Shown here: positions 1-12,680 of the stretch, piece after piece
Numbering within the stretch: the first letter of the stretch is position 1
Layout of the letters: each line of letters opens with the position of its first letter
Origin: Artemia franciscana
Lineage: Eukaryota > Arthropoda > Branchiopoda > Anostraca > Artemiidae
Reading direction: 5' to 3'
NCBI RefSeq assembly: GCF_032884065.1
Contig: NC_088879.1
Location: forward strand, 18,420,489 to 18,484,488
Length of the DNA stretch: 64,000 bases
The notes under the pieces: generated by a model
The model's database searches: none
Seen by the model: the letters and a program-made list of their open reading frames with translations, nothing else
What the model was told of the DNA's origin: nothing
Program-made: the position numbers and the translations under genes

Positions 1-959
1 TTATATTTCATATATTATTTAATATTTTATCTTTAGTTCTTTTATATAGTTTCTTCTACATTTAGCGCTGAAAACGCCTTGTTTTATATGGGCGAAATAT
101 CCGCGTCGTTTAGTTTATCTTTTCCTTCTACTATCCGTTGTCCTGTTTGTTTTGTTCTTCATCATGAGATTTTTTCGTTCTTTCTTTTACCCTAGGAAAA
201 AATTCTGTATAGCCTACTTCAAGTTTTCTAATCAAAGGAGATGATTCTTGTAAACTCCTAGTTAGTCAAGTTCAAGTTGCCTAAATTGTTCTGTAAAAAT
301 GTGAATTCTGAAGCTGTCTTTTAACATTATAATATGTCCCAGTTATCAGACTATTCAAATAATTAAAGCTTTGAGAGTTTCTGCAAAGAAAACGAATTCA
401 AGAGTTCATGCTAAGATATCAACAACACTACATAAAATGCTTAAGCCAGATACAGACAGCAACAGGTTGTTAGGACATCCATAACAAGAATGGATGTTAT
501 TTTTATGGATCTTGGATCGTGATTACTACATGGTATTTAACATGTGATGAGGTGATGGGCAAAACCAATATCAGACCTATTACCTCCAATCATGCCTATA
601 AATATTACAATACTCTGGGGAAGTAACTTGCAATAAAACAACATAGCTAGGAAGAATTCAAATAGCCCAATTAAGTCCATCAAAACAAGCAAAATCCATT
701 GAAGTGTTCTTGCGCCTACGGGACTATGAATCCCCTAAGGACTTTCAATCCTCGATTAGGTCCAACAGTAATACCTCCGCACTGGCACTTACCCTTATTT
801 ATTTTGATGGGGTTATAGCTGTTTTAACCTGAAAAGTAAAATTTTAAATTTGATAAATCTTATCATCTTGTTTTTACAAGGCATTCAGTCCCCCTCCCCA
901 AAAAAAGGAAGAAATGATAATAACTCTTAATAGACGAATTCTTTAACGTTAACTCTGAT
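1..959. other. AT-rich stretch, no gene recognised
   Basis: No exon, RNA gene or repeat family could be recognised here on either strand. The base composition is ordinary AT-rich intergenic or intronic DNA. It may be the intron upstream of the first visible NPC1 exon, since that gene clearly starts to the left of the window, or the far 5' part of the retroelement relic that begins around 960. Confidence 0.5.
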
Positions 960-2945
960 TCCCAACCGTGTTGTTATTAATGATATTTCTGACATTTTGG
1001 TGTTTTCTAGACATGTTATTCCTCTAGGAAATAGTTGTAGGTTAAAGAATGAGTTTTCTTGGCATTATGTAAATAAAACAGTTCTCTTGTGTTATAAGGA
1101 TGTTTCACCTCAAATGAATTGGTGTAATATTTTATCAATTGCATCTAATAATGAAAAAAGGTTTAATTTGTTTTACCACATTACTCAAAGTAAAATAGGA
1201 AAGCATTGTCAAAGGAAAAAAGAACGGTGTGAGACAACCCCGAAGAAGCCATGGGTCACTCCAGACCTTCTAAAATTGATGCGTATTAGAGACCAACTTT
1301 ACAAAAAAAAACATCAATAATAAATGCGATTTAAACGATAGAATATATAATAATTACCGCAATGCTCTGAATCGATTATTAATGAAAGCAAAAAGGGAAT
1401 TTTTCTCGAAGAAGTTTGACGAAGTATGGGTATGTCCGGCAAAAACATGTCGCATGATTAAAGAAGTAATTCAACAGCCAACGAAAACGATCTCACTTGA
1501 AATAGTTAACCAAGAAGGTGAAATGCCCAAAAGTGCTGATGATGTCTCGGAGGTATTCAGAAGTTTCTTCTCAGCGGTAGGAAAGCGTGTTATTGAAGGA
1601 ATCTGTCCGATGTTACATGATCCAAGCATTTTTGACTGCCTTTTTCATTTGGGATCTGAGGTTTCAGCGTATTTAGCACCTGCATCATTAATTGAGATGA
1701 AGCAGGTCTTCCAAAAAATGAAAATTAATACCTCTGTTAGTGATGTCATATCATTAAGAGTGGTTAAATTTATTCTGCCACTTATCCAGAAGCCACTTTT
1801 GTCCCTAATTAATTCTCGGTTAGTTTTAATGTAGCTCGTGTGACTCCTGTTCATAAGGGTGGTGAGACAAATAATTTAGGAAATTATAGGCCGATTTCTG
1901 TTGTTCCTTTGCTATCATGTATTTTAGAGAAGTGCTTTGCTGCTCGTCTTTATACATATTTATAGCGTCGTAATGTGTTAAATCCCACCCAATTCAGATT
2001 TCGGCATGGTTACACAACAGAACAAGTGGTTGCCTATTTAAGCAGCGTAGTCAATCAAGCACTGGATGAAGGTTTCACGGTTTTAGCAATATTTTTAGGT
2101 AATTAAAGCTTTAGACACAGTGTTTCATGATCTCCAACTTCTAAAGTGTGAGTTTTATGGTATAAGAGGTCCTAGGCTTAACTTTCTACGTCCATTCTTA
2201 GCAGAGCGGCTACAGTATATTCAGATTGACTCAGAGTGTTCATCAAGCTTTCCTATTACACGTGGAGTTCCACAGGGCTCTGTTCTTGGACCGCTATTAT
2301 TCTTAATTTTTGTAAATAACCGAAGTCCAACCATGTCTAATATCAAAAACAATTCCAGTGAATTATTCCATGACCCGAAACTTTGTCGTTTAGGAAACAC
2401 GTTGGGAACATGTCAGCGATTTTATCACGGAACATCAGAATCCTTAGAAAACTCGCACACTTTATCCCGCATCTCATTTTAAGGTTGTTATATTTCTCTG
2501 TAATACATTCGTATCTTTGTATTGTTCTTTGGTATGGTTAGGGACATTTCCGTCGCTAGAGAAACCAATTTGAGTTCTTCAAAATAATGCGTATTAAAGA
2601 CAAAAAGTTTCACCGGCTGCTGGCTTGCGGGATTTTTATCACCAGTTATTTTTGTTCAAGTATAACAATAACAATTTATCTTTATGCTTCTCAGGCATGT
2701 TTCAGGTTAGATCTGATTACCATAATTATAATACTCGAACAAGCAAGGCGCTATCTGCTCCGATTGCCATCACTGCAAGGTCTAAGCTCTCCTTCATTCA
2801 TCGAGGAATAAAATTGTGGAATGGTAATGATAAGACAATTAATGACATAACAAGGTCTGAAGAATTTAGAAATAAAGTTAAGGAAAAAATGTATTCTAAT
2901 TACGATAAGTTATTATTTGGCACTTTTATTTGTATTTTATTATAA
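960..2945 (+). mobile_element. Degenerate jockey/CR1-like non-LTR retrotransposon (relic)
   Basis: Broken coding blocks follow the order expected for ORF2 of a jockey/CR1-type LINE. Positions 970-1319 encode the end of the endonuclease and the linker, including a KKPWVTPDLLKLMRIRD stretch. Positions 1382-1834 encode the region before the RT (EVFRSFFSAVGKR). After a frameshift near 1830 come RT motifs: ARVTPVHKGG, then NYRPISVVP, an in-frame stop near 1965, then NPTQFRFRHGYTTEQ. Positions 2120-2480 carry ITRGVPQGSVLGPLLFL, but the catalytic YADD box is replaced by LFHDPKL. Positions 2700-2945 carry the C-terminal HNYNTRTSKALSAPIA and IHRGIKLWN signature. Several frameshifts and stops and the lost active-site aspartates show it is dead. 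It lies upstream of or within the 5' part of the NPC1 gene. Confidence 0.88.
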
Positions 2946-3180
2946 ATTTATGGACTAGTAATAATATGATAATTAATTATATAGATGGTTTGAAAAATTT
3001 AGAAATAAAGTCAAATAAAAAATGTATCTATTAATGAGTCCTAAGCTATTACTCGTCATTTTTTTTCTTCTTTTTATGTTGTTTGAAGTGTGTGAAAGAA
3101 TTTAGTAAATTATTTGGATAGTTTTTTTTGGGTCGTTACGGTGGCTCCAGTAGCAACTCAGCAAGAAATTGTGTATTTTG

Positions 3181-4442
<1,262 letters not shown>

Positions 4443-4674
4443 TATTTTTTATGTATACTACGAGCAATATTTATCAACGTGGCCAGATGTCTTGACAAAT
4501 CTTGGAGTATCCATAGGAGCCATTTTTGTTGTAACCTTCTTTTTATTGGGAATGGATTTTATCTCGTCCTTCATTATTCTTCTTGTCATTATAATGATCA
4601 TCATTGATATGTTTGGAGCTATGTGCTGGTGGAACATTGAACTCAACGCCCTTTCATTAGTTAATCTTGTTACT
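4443..4674 (+). CDS. NPC1: NPC1 intracellular cholesterol transporter, exon (fourth from 3' end)
   Basis: This exon encodes about 77 residues of the C-terminal RND-permease half of Niemann-Pick C1, the multi-pass lysosomal/late-endosomal membrane protein that exports cholesterol received from NPC2. It reads FYVYYEQYLSTWPDV, then LGVSIGAIFVV, two strongly hydrophobic membrane segments, and NIELNALSLVNLV, which follow the animal NPC1 pattern FYxxYEQYL...NLGVSxGAIF...NAxSLVNLV without gaps. The acceptor is AG at 4441-4442 after a T-rich tract. One base completes the upstream codon. The donor is ACT then GTAAGT at 4675, phase 0, joining directly to the exon at 6424. The 5' part of the gene lies outside the window. 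Confidence is high because sequence, splice sites and phase agree. Confidence 0.96.
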
Positions 4675-4827
4675 GTAAGTTTCATTTGAGCCAGTTTATT
4701 TCCCACAGTGTAAATATTAATAGGAACAGCAGCGAAAAGTTTCTCCAAAAATGAAACACATCATAGCGTGCTGACTGGGAAATTCCCAGTATGGCAGAGC
4801 AATAGTTACAGACTTTCAGTCAGGGTT

Positions 4828-4960
4828 GCCACCGTTGGTGATTTATCACCAAATTTAGTAATTTTTTTTCGTTTGGTGATTTTTCGGTGATCTAGTGATT
4901 TTTTGGTGATTTTACCTAAATTTTGGTGATCTTATCATAAAATTTGGTCATTTTACTATG
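4828..4960. repeat. Short imperfect (TTGGTGATTTT)-like minisatellite
   Basis: About nine imperfect reiterations of a GGTGATTT core (ggtgatttatcacc, tttggtgattttt, cggtgatct, tggtgatttta and so on) in the NPC1 intron between 4675 and 6423. The preceding CAGGGTTGCCACC at about 4821 resembles a hAT-type element end, but no matching second end was found. Confidence 0.6.
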
Positions 4961-6423
4961 TTTGCGTTCCAGCTTCTTAAAACAGTAAGGCAAATTCTGA
5001 TGAAAATGCTGTTCAACAGACTTGATTGTCAGTGGATAACAAATTTATTGCATATCAAAATAGCCAATCAGGACAGATGATCATAAACCGTGCCACCTAT
5101 ATAAATAAAGAAATAAATTAAAGAAAATGTAATATAGAGCCGTCGTAAGATGTACGACACGCGGCTCGATTTTAAGTTTGTTGCAGGTGTAGAAAATGTA
5201 TTATATTATTTCTATTCACATCCTAACGCCTAAATAGGCTGGTTATATAGAAATTTCTAGTCATCAACTGTTATAATAAGCAGAGATGGGTTATACTTTG
5301 GATGTGGTGTAATTCTAGCTGCATTTTACTATCTTGGAAAATAGTTGCACTAGGAGAGTCAAACTTTCAGGGATTAACTCGGACCCTGAATTATGCCCCG
5401 GAGAGATGTTTTTTAGCTCCCATTTCAAGGTTAGTACTGTAAAATTTGTCTGGAAATTCAGATGAGTCTGGTTTAAAAGCAGTTGGTTTCTTAATCCTCT
5501 ATACATTTAAAAGGCCCAGACTTCAGATTGAAAATAGGAATGCTTGTATTCCAATTCCTAACTATGAAATACTTCTTAAACGTAGAGTGGATGGGAAGTT
5601 AACTTAGGCTCGAGATATTATAAAAATACCCTGCTGCTAAACTAAAAATTAGTCAGGTTAAGAGAAAACTATTCAAAAAGCTAGTAAAGCATTCTATCCC
5701 AGTCCCGTTTATTGTTCCTTCTAAAAGCACAACTTTGCTTAAACGGCTTGGTGAAAATTTTGCAAGTGAAAGTGTTGAAGACAAGTTCATTTACCGTCGT
5801 TGGTGTTCGTCTATTTTGTTTTGCTAATGCCCTATCCCCCTTTTCAAAAACTCATATGTAATAGTAATAGTAATATGTAATATGTAAATGTAATAATTTC
5901 AAAATACTCTTTGACCTCCATGCTCCACCCTATTTTCTTTGCAAATGAAGGCAGAAACTATAGTTACCACTTATGTCGGAATTGAACTAATCTAGACTCT
6001 AGAAAGAATATTTAAGTTCTTTCCTTCTAGCAAAAAAATTAAATAAAGAATCTACTTCACAATCGTAATCCTGCTCTACTTCACAGTCGTCTTGTAAAGT
6101 TGGACGAGAAGAAAATATAATTAGTAAAAATTGTGATATGAAGCAGAATATTCTTACCAATTAAGTAAAGTAAGACACTGTACTTGGGAAAAAAAATAAC
6201 TTGAGAATACAAACATAATTACCAAAAATCCAGAGAAGCGCGTCAAAAAAAAATTTCGACTTCTATTCTTATTTATGATTCTTATTCTTATTTATTCTTA
6301 TTATTATTTATGATGATTAGTTTCTTTGATCCTTCTCAGATTCCATCTTCAGTGCATTATTTTGTAAGCTAACATTGTCTATGAGCCCTAAGTCAACTAA
6401 TCCCTTATATTTTTTTTTTACAG
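4961..6423. other. NPC1 intron, no other gene recognised
   Basis: AT-rich intron sequence. A short hairpin-forming segment (gagccg ... cggctc) sits at about 5137-5168. A weakly coding-looking stretch around 5700-5826 could not be assigned to any family. The intron ends in a T-rich tract and CAG at 6421-6423. Confidence 0.6.
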
Positions 6424-6537
6424 ACAGTCGGAATATCGGTCGAATTTTGTGCTCATACAGTCCGAGCTTTTGCTATATCACGTGAGGAAACTCGATTAGC
6501 AAGATCTAAAGAAGTGCTAATTAATATTGGAACTTCG
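6424..6537 (+). CDS. NPC1: NPC1 intracellular cholesterol transporter, exon (third from 3' end)
   Basis: Thirty-eight codons, phase 0 at both ends, with a TTTTACAG acceptor and a TCG/GTAAGA donor. The product reads TVGISVEFCAHTVRAFAIS followed by REETRLARSKEVLINIGTS. This matches the NPC1 segment GISVEFCSHIxRAF...AxExLxxxGSS that follows SLVNLV in all animal NPC1 proteins. GISVEFC is the conserved permease motif on the C-terminal transmembrane bundle. Joined to the 4443-4674 exon, the reading frame stays open through SLVNLVT and TVGISVEFC, which supports the gene model. It is separated from the next exon by a 2.56-kb intron. Confidence 0.96.
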
Positions 6538-9095
6538 GTAAGATTTTAGCATTAGCAGTTCAATGCTCTAGAATAAAACTCGACTTCAGCTTCCTTATTT
6601 CTAACATTTCACTCGCTTAACACACACATTTTATGAGTTTGTACTTTCGAAAATCCAGGATGTGATAGCAGCAGCAATTATAACCTTGTTTTTAAACACA
6701 ATGAACGAAACAGAACGTACAAGCCTGCATTGGAGAGATAATAAAAAACAAATAGTTTAAAGAAAATACATAACTATAGAACTACGCAGAACAGACGGGG
6801 GAAGAACAGAGAAACACGATGAAAGAAATATTCATTATGAGAACAAAACTATGGAACCTATCCTCTATCTCTAAAAAAAAATACAAGTGGAAACGCATAA
6901 ATAATTATAATTACTAAATTTTTGTTTCCTTATTTGCACAATTCAATTTATTTTGTTTATTCACTTTCAGTGCAATAATTTTGTTAAAGTTTTCAGCCCT
7001 TCTTTATAACGAAAATAATGGTTTTAAATCTTAAAATGGATAAAAATCATCCTAAGTATGGAAGGGTTTAAAGGGCCCTTTAATCCTCCACCTTTTTGAC
7101 TAATTTCCAGTCTTTTTCAACACAGTTCTTCGGGAACGAAAGTACTCTATTGTCTTTATGGTAAAATCCTCTGTTTAAATATTTTGAAAAGCCCCTTTTA
7201 AATGAAACATTTTCAATTACCAATTTCAATTACAATTACTTTCAATTACACTTTCAATTGGATGTACTTTTTAGATTAAGTTGTTAGATTAGTTTCACTT
7301 CCTTTTTAAATTTTAACACCGCTCTTTGAAATTCCAGTTTTTTCTAATCTTTTCCGTTACTAATTTGTCTGTAACACGCTGTTTGTCAGTAACACACGCT
7401 ATTTACAACATACTTATGAGCACAGCGCACCATCGCCTAGGATAATGCCTTTGGAACTTGATTGATCCTCAGTAGACTTTTTATACCTAAACTGAAAGGC
7501 TACCTCATAATTTCTAGAATTAAGATATCTTAATCCAATTCAAAATAAATTGTCAATTTCCACTACAATATTGTGGAAACATTAGGTTATTTGGTACTTT
7601 TTCTTTATTGAACTTTCAAGTCCTTTTTTAAGATCATGTTTGCCTGTTTTAAATTAATTAAGCTAAACTTTTCTGAGATTATTTGTATTTTCTTCTATTT
7701 TGTGTTGTTGTTTTTTTTTTCAAGCAAAGGCTTATGCATTTTTGTGAAAGAGAAAATGGCTACCACTTTCCTGAATTTCAGTGTCTTAACACTAAATTCG
7801 AAATATACTATTTTGAAGGACACTGTTAAGACTTTCTTTGCAAAAGGCTAGATCTCCGCAGAAATAACAGTTTCAAACCATCTCAATTAATTTTACCTTT
7901 TTGTCGCACTATTAATGTTTTTTGGATCTATGAGTGACTCTGCCTCTACTAATTTGTATTTCTACTCTGATTCTTAGTTACGGTTAAAAATTATGCTTAT
8001 TTAAGCCCCTCTACAATTTCACACGCTTATTCCTGGTATGGTACATCAGCAGGAGAAAACCTTTAGAAAAGAATCACAAGAGAAAATGTTTCAAAAAGAA
8101 TCAAAGAAAAACAGCCTGTCGGACTTGTTTAAAGGAGAATTTTCCCTTAATACTTATTTCTGGTCCTGGTCAAAAGGTCAAGAAAACTGTTGTATATCTA
8201 AAAAAAATCCTCTAACAGCTTCTTATTTTTTGTAAAGATTTATTACATACTTTTAAAAAACAAAAACCAAGATATATGGAGCGTTGAGCTCATCGAGTTC
8301 TTTTTTATTCACCATCTTAGGGCCAAACCACACCATAGTCAAATCTGTCAATAAAAACCAAAAATCTATGAATGACATGATTTTTATTGATTTTAACGTC
8401 ACAAATGTATTACAAAAGTAGAAAATTTAGGTGAAAAGAAGGTGGTTTGAAAATATTGTATTATCACTAGTCTGTTCCCAGTTAGTGGTTTCTAATACTA
8501 GGCCTATGTCCTTATATCTGTTGTTGATTCACCTACACGTACTTTCTTTCCAACCTTCCATTTGTTCTAATTTCTAAAAATTGTATCTTAAATCTTTATT
8601 CTAATTGGTCTATCATAAATTTTATGCTTGAAAGTTGAACATTGTTCAGCTCAACAAAATGTGAACGGGACACTAAATAGGCGCTGTAGTCGTGCATAAT
8701 TTTCAGTAGTTTATTAACAAGCATAACTGAAAGACGAGTCGGCCATAAACGGTTTTCTTTCACAAGTGTGACTATCAGAGGTGGTTTTAGAGAGGGGGCG
8801 CTTATCCCTAGCAGACAAATTTTAGGGGCGCAAAATTCTAAATAAATAATCTAATGATTATAATCATTTTGCGAGTTTGTAATTTCTGTGCCAGTCATTC
8901 TGTGCTTTCTCACACCCTTCCTGTTTATTTTTCCCAGATTTATCCGGTTACTCATTTAGAGCTTATTTGACTCTGTCTATAATAAACAGCGACACCAGGA
9001 CTCAAATCTATGTCCTTACGGACGCAGAAACTATAACTTAAAAAAAGCTTGCCATTTTTTGCATCGAGTGGTCTATTTCACGAATTCTATTTCAG
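6538..9095. other. NPC1 intron with one dispersed repeat, otherwise featureless
   Basis: AT-rich intron. Small ORFs in it show no recognisable family and lack conserved neighbours. A dispersed repeat related to 25680-25870 lies at 8885-9030, listed separately. The intron ends with ATTTCAG at 9095. Confidence 0.6.
8885..9030 (+). repeat. Dispersed repeat, inverted relative to copy at 25680-25870
   Basis: Two conserved blocks are shared with the reverse complement of 25680-25870: a CCCAGATTT...CATTTgGAG block and CAGCGACACCAG-ACTC followed by TGTCCTTACGGAC-CAG. Identity falls off between the blocks. The family is unknown to me. It may be part of a transposon end. Confidence 0.7.
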
Positions 9096-9258
9096 GTACT
9101 GTCAGGCATTGCTTTAACTGATCTGAGTGGAATCATCGTTCTTGCCTTTGCCACTTCTCAGATCTTCCAAGTTTTTTATTTCCGGATGTACCTTTTGATT
9201 GTGCTTATCGGTACAGCTCATGGCCTTATTTTCTTGCCGGTCTTGCTGTCGTTTATCG
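9096..9258 (+). CDS. NPC1: NPC1 intracellular cholesterol transporter, exon (second from 3' end)
   Basis: Fifty-four codons plus one base. The acceptor is TTTCAG at 9090-9095 and the donor ATCG/GTATGT at 9258-9259, phase 1. The product reads [36 protein letters not shown], then [18 protein letters not shown]. These are the last two membrane helices of NPC1, with the family-typical SQIFQxFYFRMYL and [14 protein letters not shown] motifs. The final Gly codon is split with the exon at 11157. High confidence. Confidence 0.96.
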
Positions 9259-9524
9259 GTATGTAGTCATGTTTTTTTTCAATTCTCAGACTAGTTCCAA
9301 AGTTTCGATAGCTTTTACTGGGGCTGTGAATGCTTTCAAGCTTCTGAACATAATTAAGTGCAATAAAATTTATTAAACTTGTCTTCATGTTATTTTAAAT
9401 GTATTTTTTAAGAGAAAAAACGATGCCATATTGCTTCAAATTTATTTTTCTGAGATGTTAACGTTAATGCCGTATTTAACGCAGCCCCGAGTAATTTCTC
9501 TCACTGTCTCTTTGTTAGTATCTG

Positions 9525-9685
<161 letters not shown>

Positions 9686-10190
9686 GAATGAAAAAGAAAA
9701 CAAATCATTACTACAATTGATTTTATCGTAGAACTAAAGATGAAATTCAATTATCGTACATCCAACATTGTTTTAATGGCTATTTTGTCCAAGATATCCT
9801 CTCATAAATAAGATAAATCGCTTGAAAATTATATTTCCTAACCAACCATCAGTGACTTTTGTTACCACTGTGTTTTCAAAGGAAGATGGAAGATACGGCT
9901 GCAGATAGAAGCCGATATTTGACAATAACTTGCCATTTTTTCTTGAAACAATGAATGTCTGTTCGTCGTTTCCAGGGAAAGTAACCAAGTGAGTTATACC
10001 TTAGTACGGCGGTGCCATTCGAACACCACCAATGTAACCATTACTAGACCAGGGATTCTAATATTACTAGGTCAAGTCTGAGAAAGGATAAAGAAGGTGA
10101 ACAGAGACATGCCTTAGCATAAATGACTAAAACATCCATTTATGCCCACAACTACACCTGAATCGAACAAGTGTAAAGAGGCCCTTGAAC

Positions 10191-10950
10191 GAGTCTATCA
10201 AATTTGTGTTCTTCCTTTTTTTTACTATTTAAATGGCAAAATCACCAATGTGGCAAATTTTTAGCTTTAATTTTGTTCTTAAAAAGAGAAAACCACAGAG
10301 AAAGAAATAAGAATATTAAAAAGAAAAACTAAACTTGCGAGGACTTGTAGACCCGCAAAGAGAGATAAAAGAATATACAATATTCTCTTCTCTTTCGTAA
10401 TATCCTTATGATTGCTCTTACTGTAACAAACGAGTCTATCAGATTTGTGTTCTTCCTTTTTTTACTGTTTAAGTGGCAAAACCACCCATAGGGGAAATTT
10501 TTAGCTTTAATTTTGTTCTTAAAAAGAGAAAACCACAGAGAAAGAAATAAGAATATCAAAAAGAAAAACTAAACTTGCGTAGACTTATCAATCCGCAAAG
10601 AGAGATAAAAGAATATGCGATATTTTCTTCTCTTTCGTAATATCCTTATGATTGCTCTTACTCTAACAAACGAGTCTATCAGATTTGTGTTCTTCCTTTT
10701 TTTTACTGTTTAAATGGCAAAACAATCCATAGGGAAAATTTTTAGCTTTAATTTTGTTCTTAAAAAGAGAAAACCACAGAGAAAGAAATAAGAATATCAA
10801 AAAGAAAAACTAAACTTGCGAAGACTTACAGATCCGCAAAGAGAGATGGAAGAATATACAATATTTTCTTCTCTTTAGTAATATCCTTATCATTGCACTT
10901 AATTTAACATACTAGCCTATCAGATTTGTGTTCTTCTTTTTTTTACTATT
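10191..10950. repeat. 240-bp tandem repeat array in last NPC1 intron
   Basis: The landmark CGAGTCTATCAgATTTGTG starts at 10191, 10431 and 10671, with a shortened fourth start near 10911. This gives three full units of 240 bp plus a partial one. Units share long near-identical blocks (for example a shared AAAACCACAGAGAAAGAAAT block and TCTCTTTCGTAATATCCTTA). A further ~48-bp relative of the unit end occurs at 11103-11150, immediately before the splice acceptor of the last exon. Reading frames across the array are not conserved and are not called as genes. Confidence 0.95.
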
Positions 10951-11156
10951 TACTGGACGGATAATAGATAGTAGCAACTATTCACACTGTTCACACATTA
11001 CCGGTGAACAGAAAAACAATCTATGCACTATACATTTTACAAACTTTTTAATAAAACAGGAACTCTTTACGAAAGTGTCCGACATTTGAAAATACGACAC
11101 TTACTTCTCTTTCGTAATATCCGTATGATTGTACTCATCTAACATACCTTTTCTAG

Positions 11157-11245
11157 GTCCTAGCATAAACAGAGCCTACCTAATGAAAGTACAGAAGGAT
11201 GAACTTCGTGACACAGGAAAAGGAGGAAAAACACCTTCCTACTGA
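11157..11245 (+). CDS. NPC1: NPC1 intracellular cholesterol transporter, terminal exon with stop
   Basis: The acceptor CTAG at 11153-11156 is followed by GT, completing the split Gly codon from 9258, and then PSINRAYLMKVQKDELRD and TGKGGKTPSY before TGA at 11243-11245. The GPSxN start right after LLSFI is the conserved end of the NPC1 membrane domain. The remaining cytosolic tail is about 28 residues, a usual size. Human NPC1 ends with a dileucine-type LLNF lysosomal signal. This tail has no such motif and ends PSY. No clear AATAAA polyadenylation signal is visible in the next ~150 bp. The phase match (1 + 2 bases) and family-specific sequence make this the true last exon. Confidence 0.9.
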
Positions 11246-11740
11246 TTTTATAATGACCCGTATTATATATTTGTTAGAGTCAAGTTTTTTACCATTGAAA
11301 TTCATATTTATATCTTAAGAATTAATCTGGCCATGAACAAGGACTTATAATTGAAACCCACACCTGTTCAGGGTATAGGAAGAAAATGCTGGGCATTGGG
11401 ACTATCTGGGTATATATTTGTAAGTCTCTTGAACGTAGGGATAACTATTGAAAGAGGCTAAATCGGGAGCGAAACATGGTTATTTATTCTATTTTTGCCT
11501 TGGAATTATCGAGAGATGAGAAACCTTTGGTCTACGAACCGTTTAGTTAATTAAAAACAATCTTACTTATATCAACCACATCTTTAGCGATATTTATTCT
11601 CGTGATGCCATCTGTAGTTCTATTTAACATGAATTTTTGTAGTCCAAATCATTCCTAAGACAGAAATGGTTCTTTTATGATATTTACCAGATTCTCCTGA
11701 TGTTTCACTGTTTTTAAGACCAACATCTATTCTAAAATTG
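11246..11740. other. 3' flank of NPC1, nothing recognised
   Basis: This presumably includes the NPC1 3' untranslated region. No polyadenylation signal, RNA gene or repeat family is obvious. Confidence 0.5.
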
Positions 11741-11779
11741 TGGGATTATATATATATGTATATATATATATATATAAGC

Positions 11780-12180
11780 TGGGTCACGGCAGCTTCGCTG
11801 CACGGGAGTGGGTCACGGCGGCTTCGTCGTCGGGCCCCAGCATGCTATGCGGCAGTCTTCTATATATGGATTCTCATTGTCCCTTGTGTTCTAACCACAG
11901 ACAGTTCAGGGTCCCGGCGGCTTTGCCACCGGTCCCCGCGGGTGGATTCTCATTGTCCCTTGTGTTCTAACTGCAGACAGTGCTGGGTCCCGGTGGCTTC
12001 GGCACCCAGGCATTGCACGCGGCGGGCTTCTATATATGTATTATCATTGTCCCTTGTGTTCTAACCACAGACAGTGCTGGGTCCGGGCGGCTTTGCCACC
12101 GATCCCCGTGGGCCCCGGCATGGCACGCGGCAGGCTTCTATATATGAATTCTCATTGTCCCTTGTGTTCTGGGTCTCGGC
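11780..12180. repeat. GC-rich tandem repeat block (~90-130-bp units)
   Basis: Three to four imperfect units contain GGCTTCTATATATG, then TTCTCATTGTCCCTTGTGTT, CTAACCACAGACAGTGCTGG and GGTCCCGGCGGCTTTGCCAC. GC content is far above that of the surroundings. The block is bordered on the left by a short TA tract (11747-11776). Arg/Pro-rich ORFs here are repeat artefacts. Confidence 0.9.
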
Positions 12181-12235
12181 AACGCTATGTCATTTTTGGA
12201 TCGAATTGGTGACGTAAATTGGTTTGGTTTTCTGT

Positions 12236-12530
12236 TTTAAGGTTTTCGAATTGCTTTAATCCTATGTCAAAATATATAGAAATATTTGTGCAATCACCGG
12301 TTTTTTACATTTTAAGCAATTTAATAATAATTTCTTTTTGACGTTAATTGACACTTTGACAAATTTTCTTTGAGCAGCAAGCATTCTAAACCTCAACAAT
12401 TTCTACTAAACCTCAAACTTTTGGTTTTCTGTTTTAAGGTTTTCGAATTGCTTTAATCCATTGTCAAAATATATTGAAATATCTGTACAATCATCAGTTT
12501 TTTACATTTTAAGCAATTTAATAAAATTTA
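12236..12530 (+). repeat. Direct repeat pair next to TA tract (family also at 24170-24490, inverted)
   Basis: Two ~105-bp copies at about 12236-12345 and 12421-12530 share TTTTCGAATTGCTTTAATCC, a TGTCAAAATATATtGAAATAT block and TTTTTTACATTTTAAGCAAT. Reverse-complement relatives lie beside the TA tract at 23944-24090. Confidence 0.88.
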
Positions 12531-12591
12531 AAAAGAGCCTCATTTTTTTGAGCTCGTGTAACGGTAATAACGGTCATGTAACGGATATTAC

Positions 12592-12594
<3 letters not shown>

Positions 12595-12678
<84 letters not shown>
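12595..12678. repeat. (TA)n microsatellite
   Basis: About 84 bp of uninterrupted TA, directly right of the repeat pair at 12236-12530. Confidence 0.99.

Positions 12679-12680
<2 letters not shown>

Noticed and set aside
11738-12064. Arg/Pro/Cys-rich ORFs over the GC-rich tandem block
   Set aside because: Frame follows the tandem repeat and no domain is seen.
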